Part shown: positions 14,178-21,988 of the stretch, piece after piece
Numbering within the stretch: position 1 is the first letter of the stretch
Layout: each line of letters opens with the position of its first letter
Origin: UBA8752 sp040261275
GTDB taxonomy: Bacteria > Bacteroidota > Bacteroidia > Flavobacteriales_D > Sanyastnellaceae
Length of the DNA stretch: 22,262 bases
Assembly: GCA_040261275.1 (NCBI GenBank)
Contig: JBDQOI010000036.1
Coordinates: 1-22,262 of the forward strand
Reading direction: 5' to 3'
Notes under the pieces: generated by a model
Databases searched by the model: none
What the model saw: the letters and a program-made list of their open reading frames with translations, nothing else
What the model was told of the DNA's origin: nothing
Made by a program: the position numbers and the translations under genes

Positions 14178-15562
14178 CTCCTTCTAATTTTTCCCCGACG
14201 CCAACTGGAGATCATCGCCTCCCAGGGACTTCGGAACCCCGGGTATCTCTCGAGCTCCAGCACATTGAAGTCATCTCCCGACGGACGGGCTGCAAACCGG
14301 AAGATCAGCGCATTGATGTCTCCTTCCTCCCCGTACACCCAAGTTTCACCATAGCGATCACTCCGGGTCTGGTCGGGGTGACCCAATACGATATGTACCA
14401 TTCCTCTGTCGGTGCGCCAACCCTCCTTGAGTCCGCTGAAGTGCACATTGGCGTCTCTCACCCGACCGTAATAGGTCCGAATCAACTCCCGAGCATCTTC
14501 GGGGTTGCCCGCGAATTGAAGCCAGAAAGCATCGAGGGCACGCTTGGGGTCGCGCGCCTCCATCATGGCTTTGTACTCGCTTCGCGTGGCGATGTAACGC
14601 GTGGCCTTCATCATCTCATCGAGGTCGCGCATGGCGGGAAAGTGAGGTCGGCGCGCAGGGAGCACGATCTTTCGTTGGCTCCCTTCCGCGGACCATTGAT
14701 GTATGCCGGGTTTTCCGTCCCAGCTCATCACGGACCATCCACTCCAATTTCCCGGAGGGAGCGCGAGGGAGCCGGTGTCCGCGGGGATGGGGGTCCGTCG
14801 AGCCAGGGTTTCCGGAAAGCGCATTTCGAAGGGTCTGCGGTCCAAAAAAGGCGCGCTGGGAAAAGTGTCCACAGGGGGAAGAAAGGTGTACTCCCAATTC
14901 AGGTCGGACAAGTCCGGTGGGATGAGCAATCCCACCGTCCTTCCCGAGGGCAGGTCCAAGTTCCAGGCCGGTTCTCCAGAATCCGCATCGAATGCCAGGG
15001 CCCGAACAGGGGCATCCTCGGACCAGGCATCCATCAGCACCGCACCGCTCACGGCTGAGCCGCGGTGCAGATCGCGAATGGTGTGGGAGATTCTGTATCT
15101 CCCTTGGCCCAGAGGAAAGGCGAACCACGCTTGAAGTTGGGTCTGTGCGGAATCCGCTTCTCCTTGCCATCGATACAGATGACGAGAAGGAGAAAAGGCG
15201 GCGGCGGAATCGCTCTCGGGCAGTTCCAGAGGTTGGATGGTGAGGTCTATCTCGAGGGAAAAACGGAAGGGTAGGTTTCTGTTTTCCCTCAAATGGAGCG
15301 GCTCATGGGCGGGAATCTGGATGTGGACCAATGCCGAATCCGCCTTGTGTCGATGCCAGGCAAAGGCGGGATGATGTGGCAATTCCTCCCATCGATAGGG
15401 CTTGTTGGAATCCGTCCCAAGGGGGGCAGTGGATCCGCACCCAACCCCTGTGAGTCCTGTGGCGAGCAGGAAGGCCCAAAGTGCCAGGGTCAGACTCCCA
15501 TGCGATGGAGGTGAAATCGATTCGGCCACGGAATTCAATGTGCCGGCAAGTTGCGCATACAA
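14174..15562 (-). CDS. GWxTD domain-containing lipoprotein
   Basis: This is a Bacteroidota/Chlorobi-type exported protein of unknown function with 462 residues if started at TTG 15562. No in-frame ATG exists before the signal sequence and an in-frame stop lies at 15608-15610. The start is therefore TTG 15562 or GTG 15529, which would give 451 residues. A hydrophobic segment, LALWAFLLATGLTGVGC, ends in a lipobox, so the mature protein is probably anchored in the outer membrane. The middle (about 60-330) is beta-rich. The C-terminal domain includes YIATRSEYKAMME, FWLQFAGNPEDARELIRTYY, then GWRTDRGMVHIVLGHPDQ at 381-398 (the GWxTD motif) and WVYGEEGDINALIFRF. The role of the domain is unknown. 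It is coupled by a 4-nt overlap to rlmB. TACGTTTTG just upstream is an imperfect -7 box. Confidence 0.85.
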   Translation of the reverse strand: MYAQLAGTLNSVAESISPPSHGSLTLALWAFLLATGLTGVGCGSTAPLGTDSNKPYRWEELPHHPAFAWHRHKADSALVHIQIPAHEPLHLRENRNLPFRFSLEIDLTIQPLELPESDSAAAFSPSRHLYRWQGEADSAQTQLQAWFAFPLGQGRYRISHTIRDLHRGSAVSGAVLMDAWSEDAPVRALAFDADSGEPAWNLDLPSGRTVGLLIPPDLSDLNWEYTFLPPVDTFPSAPFLDRRPFEMRFPETLARRTPIPADTGSLALPPGNWSGWSVMSWDGKPGIHQWSAEGSQRKIVLPARRPHFPAMRDLDEMMKATRYIATRSEYKAMMEARDPKRALDAFWLQFAGNPEDARELIRTYYGRVRDANVHFSGLKEGWRTDRGMVHIVLGHPDQTRSDRYGETWVYGEEGDINALIFRFAARPSGDDFNVLELERYPGFRSPWEAMISSWRRGKIRRR

Positions 15563-15630
15563 AACGTAACCCCAACGGATTTCCTCACGTATGGGCTTCT
15601 GTGTCCTTCACGAACCCACATCTCAATCTC

Positions 15631-15789
15631 ATGAAGTACTTCCGAAACGGGGCCTTTGCCCTCATGATAAGTTTGGGGCTCGGCAGTTGTGCCCTGTCCT
15701 CTCAATACTGCGACGCTTACAACGGTGTCGAGCTCGAATGCGCCTCATCAATCGAATCCACGGATTCGGTGGATGACGTCATCGACTGA
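15631..15789 (+). CDS. Small lipoprotein of unknown function (52 residues)
   Basis: From ATG 15631 the product has Lys and Arg at the N-terminus, a hydrophobic stretch (FALMISLGLG) and a lipobox-like LGSC with the modified Cys at about position 20. A mature tail of about 32 residues is acidic (ESTDSVDDVID) and has two further cysteines. The open frame continues upstream to 15481, but that part runs over the divergent GWxTD gene and does not look like a signal, so 15631 is the likely start. It is divergent from the GWxTD gene and convergent with the OsmC gene. No family is recognised. Many Bacteroidota encode tiny lipoproteins of this form, often missed in annotation. Confidence 0.65.
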   Translation: MKYFRNGAFALMISLGLGSCALSSQYCDAYNGVELECASSIESTDSVDDVID

Positions 15790-15814
15790 CCATTCTATCT
15801 GTCTTTTCCCGGCA

Positions 15815-16219
15815 TCACAAAAAAGTGATCTGGACGTCCTGAAGGAGGTCCGGATGCAGGGACAAGGCGACCGGGCAGGCCAGTGCTTCCGAGCGCAGCC
15901 ATTCCCGATCCTCATCCGTACCTCCTTTCAATTCAACGGTGAGCCCCACGGAGATGCGCGCTATGCGTCTCGGTTGAGGGCTCATCTTTTTTTCTACCTC
16001 GGCGTCCATTCGAATGATGTCCAATCCCAATTTTCCTGCCCTCAGTCCCACAATGGTCATGAGGCATCCGGCCAAGCCCACGGAAACCAAGTCGGTGGGC
16101 GAGTAGGCTTCGCCCAGCCCGCCGTTGTCCAAAGGAGCATCGGTCAACAATATTTGGCCGTTCCCCGAATGAACCGCCCGGGTCCTTAAGGGTTGAGGAT
16201 AGGTGACGGTATATTTCAT
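15815..16219 (-). CDS. OsmC family protein (peroxiredoxin-like)
   Basis: OsmC/Ohr proteins are small cytoplasmic thiol peroxidases, although many members have no proven substrate. The protein has 134 residues, a normal length. The first catalytic cysteine is Cys52 in SPTDLVSVGLAGCLMTIVGL, on the central helix, and the second is Cys115 in EALACPVALSLHPDL. Both redox residues are therefore present. The N-terminus MKYTVTYPQPLRT fits the family's first beta strands. It is divergent from the 16242 gene with only 22 nt between starts, and convergent with the small lipoprotein 25 nt away. It resembles the general OsmC group more than Ohr; a specific substrate cannot be assigned. Confidence 0.9.
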   Translation of the reverse strand: MKYTVTYPQPLRTRAVHSGNGQILLTDAPLDNGGLGEAYSPTDLVSVGLAGCLMTIVGLRAGKLGLDIIRMDAEVEKKMSPQPRRIARISVGLTVELKGGTDEDREWLRSEALACPVALSLHPDLLQDVQITFL

Positions 16220-16241
16220 CGTGCGCTAATTTCGTAGGAAC

Positions 16242-17048
16242 ATGGTTCAGCCGATACATCGTCATTGGACGGAAGTGAATTCCGTGGTCCGCCTGTGTGG
16301 ATTGATGGTGTTACTCGGGTTCTGTGTTTCGGCAGGTGCCCAGTCCAATGTGGGGTTCAATGCCGATGAGGAAGGCCCAAAGACCACCTTCACACACCGT
16401 TATGAAGCGGGAATCTCCCTTCACACCCGCGGCATGGGGGGGATATTGGAGCGAGGTGCCTATCGGGGAGTCGGCAAGGTGAGTACTTGGTCGATCGAGG
16501 GGGTCAGCATGAAGCACCCGAAGGAAGTGCGGAGCTTCAATCCGGTCTACGAACAAGCCAAAGGATATGTGTACGGAAAAGTGAATTCCCTGTACATCCT
16601 GCGCTTGGGCTGGGGAAAGAGGACGGTGGCTACGCCGAAGCTCAGAAATGGAGGGGTCTCCATGGGGTGGCATTTTTCCTTCGGCCCGGCATTGGGTCTC
16701 ACAAAGCCCGTCTACTTGGAAATTGGCTACCCGAACATTCCCTACCGCTATTTGCTGACGGAGCGCTACGATCCGGAGGAGCACGGAACCGACGACATTT
16801 ATGGCCGGGCTGGCTCGCTGAACGGCATCTTGGAAGTGACGCCCCACCCCGGTGCTTTTATCCGAGCTGCGTTGGATTTCGAGTACGGGGGAACGCGCGA
16901 ATCTTTGAGGATGCTGTCGGTAGGTGCGCAATTGGACGCCTTTCCGAATCGCATCACCATTATGGCCGCAGAGTTCAATCAGAACCAACGGTTGTATCTC
17001 ACATTGTTTGCCCATTGGACGATGGGGCGACAAAAATTCCAGACATGA
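16242..17048 (+). CDS. Conserved exported protein of unknown function, probably outer-membrane beta-barrel
   Basis: The protein has 268 residues from ATG 16242, with a signal peptide ending at VSAGAQ (about residue 34). A GTG at 16284 would give a more typical 20-residue signal, so the start is uncertain. The mature part alternates short strands rich in Gly, Tyr and Phe (YEAGISLHTRGMGG, YGKVNSLYILRLGWGKRTV, GGVSMGWHFSFGPALGL, RLYLTLFAHWTMG), as in beta-barrel proteins. No catalytic motif is seen. I recall similar proteins beside other genes in Bacteroidota but cannot name a function. The stop overlaps the lipA start (ATGA at 17045-17048), which implies coupling. Two imperfect -7 boxes, TATATTTC (16210-16217) and TAATTTCG (16227-16234), lie upstream, neither with a well-spaced -33 box. 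Confidence 0.75.
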   Translation: MVQPIHRHWTEVNSVVRLCGLMVLLGFCVSAGAQSNVGFNADEEGPKTTFTHRYEAGISLHTRGMGGILERGAYRGVGKVSTWSIEGVSMKHPKEVRSFNPVYEQAKGYVYGKVNSLYILRLGWGKRTVATPKLRNGGVSMGWHFSFGPALGLTKPVYLEIGYPNIPYRYLLTERYDPEEHGTDDIYGRAGSLNGILEVTPHPGAFIRAALDFEYGGTRESLRMLSVGAQLDAFPNRITIMAAEFNQNQRLYLTLFAHWTMGRQKFQT

Positions 17049-17929
17049 CCCAGGCGCCTCCTTCGACAACTGGAAAAGGGGACAGCCCCCGCCGTACCAA
17101 GCCGCCTTGGCTGAAGGTCAAATTGCCCACGGGCGAGGCCTACCGGAAGGTGCGCGGATTGGTGAGCGAGCACAAGCTGCACACCATCTGTGAGAGCGGC
17201 AATTGCCCCAACATGGGCGAGTGCTGGGGCGAGGGAACGGCGACCTTCATGATCCTGGGCAATGTGTGCACCCGTTCCTGTGGCTTCTGCAATGTTTCCA
17301 CAGGGCGCCCGGAAGCGGTGGACCCTTTCGAGCCTGGGCGCGTGGCGCAGAGCGTCAAGCTCATGGAGGTGAAGCACGCCGTCATCACTTCGGTGGATCG
17401 GGACGATTTGTCCGACGGGGGGAGCGAAATCTGGGCCCAAACGGTGCGGGCCATCCGCCAGCAAAGCCCTGGGACGACCATGGAAACCCTCATCCCCGAC
17501 TTTGCGGGCAAGTGGGAGAATCTGCAGAAAATCATCAATGTGGCCCCTGAAGTGGTTTCGCACAATCTCGAGACCGTTCGCCGGTTGACCAAGCAGGTGC
17601 GCATTCAAGCCAAATACGACCGAAGCCTGGAGGTGCTGATGCGTCTGCGCAAAGCGGGTATTCGCACCAAAAGCGGGGTCATGCTGGGTCTTGGGGAGTC
17701 TGTTCAAGAAGTCCGCGAGACGATGGAAGACCTGAGGTCGGTGGACTGTCAGGTTCTCACCCTTGGCCAGTATCTCCAGCCAACGCCCAAGCATCTGCCC
17801 GTAGCTGAGTTCGTCCATCCGGACATCTTCGGCATGCTGCGCGAGGAAGGCTTGGCCATGGGCTTCATGTTTGTGGAGAGCGGACCGCTTGTGCGTTCGA
17901 GCTACCACGCCGAAAAGCACGTCATCTAA
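17045..17929 (+). CDS. lipA: Lipoyl synthase (radical SAM)
   Basis: LipA inserts two sulfur atoms into the octanoyl group carried by lipoyl domains of 2-oxoacid dehydrogenases and the glycine cleavage system. The protein has 294 residues from ATG 17045, close to the family norm. The frame is open further upstream, but that part is the other frame of the preceding gene. The auxiliary cluster cysteines are in ICESGNCPNMGECWGEGTA (C-x4-C-x5-C). The radical SAM cluster is in CTRSCGFCNV (CxxxCxxC). The conserved C-terminal RSSYHAE supplies the serine ligand of the auxiliary cluster. LGLGES and LGQYLQPTPKHLPV are also typical. It overlaps the upstream exported-protein gene by 4 nt. No lipB is in the window. 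Confidence 0.97.
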   Translation: MTQAPPSTTGKGDSPRRTKPPWLKVKLPTGEAYRKVRGLVSEHKLHTICESGNCPNMGECWGEGTATFMILGNVCTRSCGFCNVSTGRPEAVDPFEPGRVAQSVKLMEVKHAVITSVDRDDLSDGGSEIWAQTVRAIRQQSPGTTMETLIPDFAGKWENLQKIINVAPEVVSHNLETVRRLTKQVRIQAKYDRSLEVLMRLRKAGIRTKSGVMLGLGESVQEVRETMEDLRSVDCQVLTLGQYLQPTPKHLPVAEFVHPDIFGMLREEGLAMGFMFVESGPLVRSSYHAEKHVI

Positions 17930-18051
17930 GCGTCGCAGGATGGGATTCATGCCCTTTCGAGGGCTTGCCGGGCCCGGTCGTCGAACCCATGAGGCCCAGC
18001 TGGTGTTCATGTCTTAAATTCCGCCTTCCTTAAGAAGGGAACCGAATCACG
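17930..18051. other. Intergenic region with a short hairpin, no gene seen
   Basis: GCCCT (17951-17955), a TTCG loop and AGGGC (17960-17964) could form a small hairpin, and CCGGGCCCGG (17968-17977) is a perfect 10-bp palindrome. No T run follows either, so a terminator for lipA is not established. I find no convincing promoter for the gene at 18052. Confidence 0.35.
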
Positions 18052-21000
18052 ATGAAGAATACCGTCTTCCTGTCCGCCATTGTTTGCAGCCTGTGCGCTT
18101 TGGCCATTTTCAATCGCCCCTCAACCGACAAGGCGCCGTATGCGCCCCGCCAAACGGAAAAAGCAGAACCCGTGCAGGACGCGTCCGGCATGGAGCAATT
18201 GCTGCTTGCGCTTCGCGGTGATATCGAAACCGGTGAGATGAACCATGAAGGGCTCCATCAATTGGGCGAACGGACCCGGCAGATTGCGGCTGTCCAGAGT
18301 GCAGACCGCAGTTCGGGCAGCCACTACTGGAACGCCATGGGGCCAGACAATGTAGGCGGGCGTACGCGCTGCATTCTCGCAGTGAATGAATTCCAGCTCA
18401 TCACGGGTGGTGTCAGCGGTGGACTTTGGCGCTCTTGGAACAAAGGCGACAATTGGGAGCGCATCAGCAGTTTCCCTTCGGCCATGGTCGCCTCCATTGC
18501 CATGGCCGGCAACGGGGATCTCTACGTAGGAACAGGAACCCAGTTTGACGGGGTCAGTGGTGTAGGAGGTTCAGGTTTCCGCGGGGATGGTGTGTACCGT
18601 TCCACAGACAATGGTGAGACCTGGAACCGGGTCGAGGGAACGGACCCCGGCCTCTTCAATGGTGGAGATTGGAGTGCGACCGATGCGTTGGTTGCCGATC
18701 CAAGTGTCGTGAACCGCGTGTGGTATGGAGGCATCCAGGGCATTGGATACATCGAAAACGGAGTCGTGACCGAAGATGCCATCGACGGCATCGCGGGCTC
18801 TTCCACCGTGCAAGACATCGAAATCGCAGCAGACGGCAGCTACATGCTGATCAGCGCTGGAAATGGTAGGGTGTACCGCTCCACCGACTTCAGTACGGCG
18901 AACTCCGTCTCAGGGAGTCAGAACGACCCGGTCATCCAGCAGGGCTTCGGCCGGTGCCGCGTGGCCATCAGCCCGGACGACAGCCAGCATGCCTATGCGT
19001 TGCTGGCCACTTCCGGTAGCCAATTTGGCGGTGTCTTCCACAGCGGCGACGGGGGCATCACTTGGGAGGAGATCTGGCCTGACGGTGTCGAAGGCTATGA
19101 CATCTGCCCAACCAACAACCAGGCACGCTATGACTTGGCGTTGGGGGTCAAGCAGGGCGATCCCGAAATGGCTTTCGTAGGGGGCCAGGCACTTTGGAAG
19201 TGCGGACCATCCTATCAGGCGGAGCAAGCAGCCACCATGTACGGCGGGGCCGCCAATCCTTTCTATGTGCACGCCGACGTGCATGAAATCATCTTTACCC
19301 CGGGTGGCACCATGTACGTCGCAGGTGACGGCGGTATTTTCCGCAGCGAAAATGGCGGCGCGACCTACACGGCCTGCAACCGCGGCCTGCAGCTGACCCA
19401 GTTCTACGGCATCGCCTACGGCCCGACCAGCGAAGCCATTGGAGGTTCTCAGGACAATGGGACTTCGCTCATTCCGGGCAACGGTGCCTTCTTCAACGAT
19501 CTCGACGCGGCCGACGTGTTCGGCGGTGATGGATTTGACTGCGCCATTTCCCAGGCTACCGGTCTGCAGGAGGGCGTCCCCTTCTTCGCCACTTCGCAGA
19601 ACGGCGTGCTCGGTCGAGGATTCTACGTTCAGGGCGCTCCCTTCACACAGGCTGGTGACTTCTGGGATGAGTGTCTGGTCGATTTGATCGCGGATGGCGC
19701 CTTGACCAGCTTCTACACCTGCATGAGCCTCTACGAGGACTTCAACGACGAGAACAGCGGCATGACGGTGCCCCTCGTGAATCCTTTTGACGAGACCATT
19801 GAGGACAGCACGTTCACCATGGAGACCGCCAACTTGAACCGTCCCTTCGATTACACCTTGGAGGCGCCCTTGCGTTACTGGGATGTGCTCATTCGACCGG
19901 AAATCGTGTCCGAGACAGGACCGGTGGAGAATACCGAATACCCTTGGCTCGACGACCAGGACCTCAGCATCATCTATGATTGCAACGACGTAGAGGTCAT
20001 CGAGAATGGAGACACCAGCCTGGTTACTGTGTGTGACACCACTTGGACTTACGCGGCCGACACTTTGTACGATGTGCACGAAACCATCGAAGTCACAGAC
20101 CCCTACACGACCATGACGGTGATGAGCTTCTCCGGATCCAGCGGTTTGTGGATGACCCGGAACGGATTGAACTTCAACGCGCAGCCGCGTTGGTTCCGCT
20201 TGGGCAATGCGCCGAATGGAGGAGGTGCCAAGGGCATCGAATTCGCCGCCGGTGAGCATCCTGAGGCAGGCAACCACATCTTCGTGGCCGGTTGGGATGC
20301 GAAGCTCTACCGCTACAGTGGCCTGAATGATCTCTGGAAGCACGAAGGCGAATGCGGTACTGTGGATCAGGTGACCCGCACGGAAATCATGGCCACGGGT
20401 GCCGTGGTGACGGGAGTGGCAGTAGATGTGAACGACCCCAACCACGTCGTGGCCACGGTCGGAGGATACGGTAACGTCGGCGGGGGTAAGGTGCAAGAGA
20501 CCTTCAATGCACTGGATGCTGACCCCGACTGGAGCAACATCTGGTTTGCAAGCAACAACGACCTGAGCAAGATGCCCATCTACGATGTGGTCATCGACCA
20601 AGGCGATGCTTCTGGTCAGACCATCCTCGTGGGAACCGAGCACGGTGTCTGGCAGACCACCGACGGCGGTGATACCTGGACGGTCGAAAACCTCGGTATG
20701 GTATCCAACGCGGACGATGTGGCCAGCCCCGTCTTCTGTATGGAGCAGCAATGGCACATGCCGATGGAGTGGTCCCAAGTGACCAACAACGGCGCGATTT
20801 ACGCAGGTACCCACGGCCGCGGCATCTTCCGAAGCGACACTTACCTCGGAACGGATGAAGATCTCTTCTCCGAAGCGGTGGACCAGCGCAACCTGCTTGT
20901 CTACCCCAACCCTGCAGAGGGAGAGGATGTGACTGTCCAGCTCGGCGAGGGATGGACGCAGCCTACCCTGCGCCTCTTTGACATCAATGGACGTCCCGTG

Positions 21001-21132
21001 CGCACGGTCTCTCCACAGGCCACTGCCGGCGGACAGGTCCGCATTTCAGTGGGCGACCTCGCCCCAGGACTGTACATCATTTCTGCGGAAGAAGGCCGCC
21101 ATACCGAAAGCACCCGCGTGATCATCCGCTGA
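18052..21132 (+). CDS. Secreted Asp-box (BNR/sortilin-like) beta-propeller protein with a type A T9SS sorting domain
   Basis: The protein has 1026 residues. A signal peptide (about 1-20, FLSAIVCSLCALAIF) and a helical, charged pro-segment (about 21-88) precede the propeller, which opens with YWNAMGPDNVGGRTRCIL. Asp-box-like hairpins are visible at about 127-135 (RSWNKGDNW), 183-191 (RSTDNGETW), 330-338 (HSGDGGITW), 431-439 (RSENGGATY) and 868-876 (QTTDGGDTW). A non-propeller stretch of about 130 residues (about 580-700, rich in Asp, Glu and Thr) lies between the blades. The C-terminus is a type A sorting domain. Such folds occur in sialidases, xyloglucanases and sortilin-like binding proteins. 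I see no sialidase FRIP motif, so an enzyme activity cannot be claimed. A strong terminator follows directly. Confidence 0.88.
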   Translation: MKNTVFLSAIVCSLCALAIFNRPSTDKAPYAPRQTEKAEPVQDASGMEQLLLALRGDIETGEMNHEGLHQLGERTRQIAAVQSADRSSGSHYWNAMGPDNVGGRTRCILAVNEFQLITGGVSGGLWRSWNKGDNWERISSFPSAMVASIAMAGNGDLYVGTGTQFDGVSGVGGSGFRGDGVYRSTDNGETWNRVEGTDPGLFNGGDWSATDALVADPSVVNRVWYGGIQGIGYIENGVVTEDAIDGIAGSSTVQDIEIAADGSYMLISAGNGRVYRSTDFSTANSVSGSQNDPVIQQGFGRCRVAISPDDSQHAYALLATSGSQFGGVFHSGDGGITWEEIWPDGVEGYDICPTNNQARYDLALGVKQGDPEMAFVGGQALWKCGPSYQAEQAATMYGGAANPFYVHADVHEIIFTPGGTMYVAGDGGIFRSENGGATYTACNRGLQLTQFYGIAYGPTSEAIGGSQDNGTSLIPGNGAFFNDLDAADVFGGDGFDCAISQATGLQEGVPFFATSQNGVLGRGFYVQGAPFTQAGDFWDECLVDLIADGALTSFYTCMSLYEDFNDENSGMTVPLVNPFDETIEDSTFTMETANLNRPFDYTLEAPLRYWDVLIRPEIVSETGPVENTEYPWLDDQDLSIIYDCNDVEVIENGDTSLVTVCDTTWTYAADTLYDVHETIEVTDPYTTMTVMSFSGSSGLWMTRNGLNFNAQPRWFRLGNAPNGGGAKGIEFAAGEHPEAGNHIFVAGWDAKLYRYSGLNDLWKHEGECGTVDQVTRTEIMATGAVVTGVAVDVNDPNHVVATVGGYGNVGGGKVQETFNALDADPDWSNIWFASNNDLSKMPIYDVVIDQGDASGQTILVGTEHGVWQTTDGGDTWTVENLGMVSNADDVASPVFCMEQQWHMPMEWSQVTNNGAIYAGTHGRGIFRSDTYLGTDEDLFSEAVDQRNLLVYPNPAEGEDVTVQLGEGWTQPTLRLFDINGRPVRTVSPQATAGGQVRISVGDLAPGLYIISAEEGRHTESTRVIIR
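20893..21129 (+). other. Type A T9SS C-terminal sorting domain
   Basis: Residues about 948-1026 match the Por secretion C-terminal domain (TIGR04183 type): LLVYPNPAEGEDVTVQLG, LRLFDINGRPV, ISVGDLAPGLYIIS and a terminal TRVIIR. Family knowledge says this directs export by T9SS, after which the domain is cleaved and the cargo is often attached to A-LPS or released. Confidence 0.92.
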
Positions 21133-21152
21133 TCCGAGATTCAAGGAATTGA

Positions 21153-21193
21153 AAACCGCCGTGGCCCAGTGGGGCTGCGGCGGTTTGTTTTTG
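21153..21193 (+). terminator. Strong Rho-independent terminator after the propeller gene
   Basis: AAACCGCCG (21153-21161) pairs with CGGCGGTTT (21178-21186). The stem continues inward through two G-U pairs and GCCC/GGGC to a 4-nt AGTG loop, about 15 bp in total, and is followed by GTTTTTG. It lies between convergent genes, with lpxH ending at 21227. Confidence 0.9.
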
Positions 21194-21226
21194 TCCCAGA
21201 GTAGCGAAGGGCCTGTCCCCGGTGGA

Positions 21227-21979
21227 TCACCAGCGGTGAAGGTGGGCGCCGTCTCCGTCGACCGTCACATAGGTGCGGTGGTGGAGCCAATCGCCGCAGT
21301 TCAGATAGCGGGCGTGGCGTTGGCCATCCGCTGACGTCACTTCCAGGTCCAGCGGCAAATGGCGGTGCCCGAAAATGAAGCCGTCATAGGCTTCTCCGCA
21401 GTTCAGGACATCACGGCAATGGTGGAAGAGCCATTCGCCTTCGGGACCGTCATATCGGGCTTCGGCTTCCGCACCGGAGGCGCGGCTGTCGCGGCTCAAG
21501 TGGGCCCCCAGCGCATAGGCGAAGTTGGGATGGAGTCGCGCAAAGGCCCAACGGGCGGCGGGGTTCCTGAAAAGTCGCTTGAGGGCCTTGTATTTGCGGT
21601 CTCCGGGGCCGAATCCATCACCGTGCCCAACCAGATAACGGCGCCCTCCATAATGCACATCCATGGGATCGGCATGCACCTGCACCCCGAGTTCATCGGC
21701 GAGGTAGCCCCGGGTCCACATGTCGTGGTTTCCGAGGTGCCAATGGACCTCCAGTCCACCATCCGTCAATTCCCCGATGCGCCCCAGCAAACGAACAGCC
21801 CCTTTGGGAACCACGTGCTTCCACTCGAACCAGAAGTCGATGAGGTCGCCCACGAGGTGCAATGCCTCCCCTTGGCTCCCGACCTCATCCAACCAGCGCA
21901 GAAAAACCCGCTCCCGCTCCCGGGAGGCGGCGGCATCGGGTGCACCGAGGTGCAAGTCGGAAGCGAAATGCAGGGCCAC
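21227..21979 (-). CDS. lpxH: UDP-2,3-diacylglucosamine diphosphatase (LpxH-type metallophosphoesterase)
   Basis: LpxH hydrolyses UDP-2,3-diacylglucosamine to lipid X and UMP in lipid A synthesis at the inner-membrane face. The protein has 250 residues, close to the family norm. The start is a GTG at 21979, 9 nt after the stop of the upstream thioredoxin-like gene. Calcineurin-type metal-binding motifs are complete: SDLHLG (Asp8, His10), GDLIDFWFEW (Asp45), GNHDMW (Asn84, His85), GHGDGFGPGD (His119) and GHRHLP (His195, His197). DFWFEW after the second motif is typical of the LpxH branch. The central insert, with KALKRLFRNPAARWAFARLH, corresponds to the lid region. Convergent with the propeller gene, it probably shares an operon with the thioredoxin-like gene. 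Confidence 0.9.
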   Translation of the reverse strand: MALHFASDLHLGAPDAAASRERERVFLRWLDEVGSQGEALHLVGDLIDFWFEWKHVVPKGAVRLLGRIGELTDGGLEVHWHLGNHDMWTRGYLADELGVQVHADPMDVHYGGRRYLVGHGDGFGPGDRKYKALKRLFRNPAARWAFARLHPNFAYALGAHLSRDSRASGAEAEARYDGPEGEWLFHHCRDVLNCGEAYDGFIFGHRHLPLDLEVTSADGQRHARYLNCGDWLHHRTYVTVDGDGAHLHRW

Positions 21980-21988
21980 GGGCGAGGC

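Noticed and set aside
15814..15829. ATCAC-A6-GTGAT hairpin between the small lipoprotein and the OsmC gene
   Set aside because: The stem is only 5 bp, has no T run and overlaps the OsmC stop codon. It is too weak to call a terminator.
16487..17044. N-terminal extension of lipA by 186 codons
   Set aside because: It is the other frame of the exported-protein gene. The ATG at 17045 gives a normal-length lipoyl synthase with an ATGA overlap.
18910..20814. A 634-codon minus-strand open frame opposite the propeller gene
   Set aside because: It is codon-aligned with the sense gene and lacks recognisable domains. The sense product has clear Asp boxes, a signal peptide and a sorting domain.
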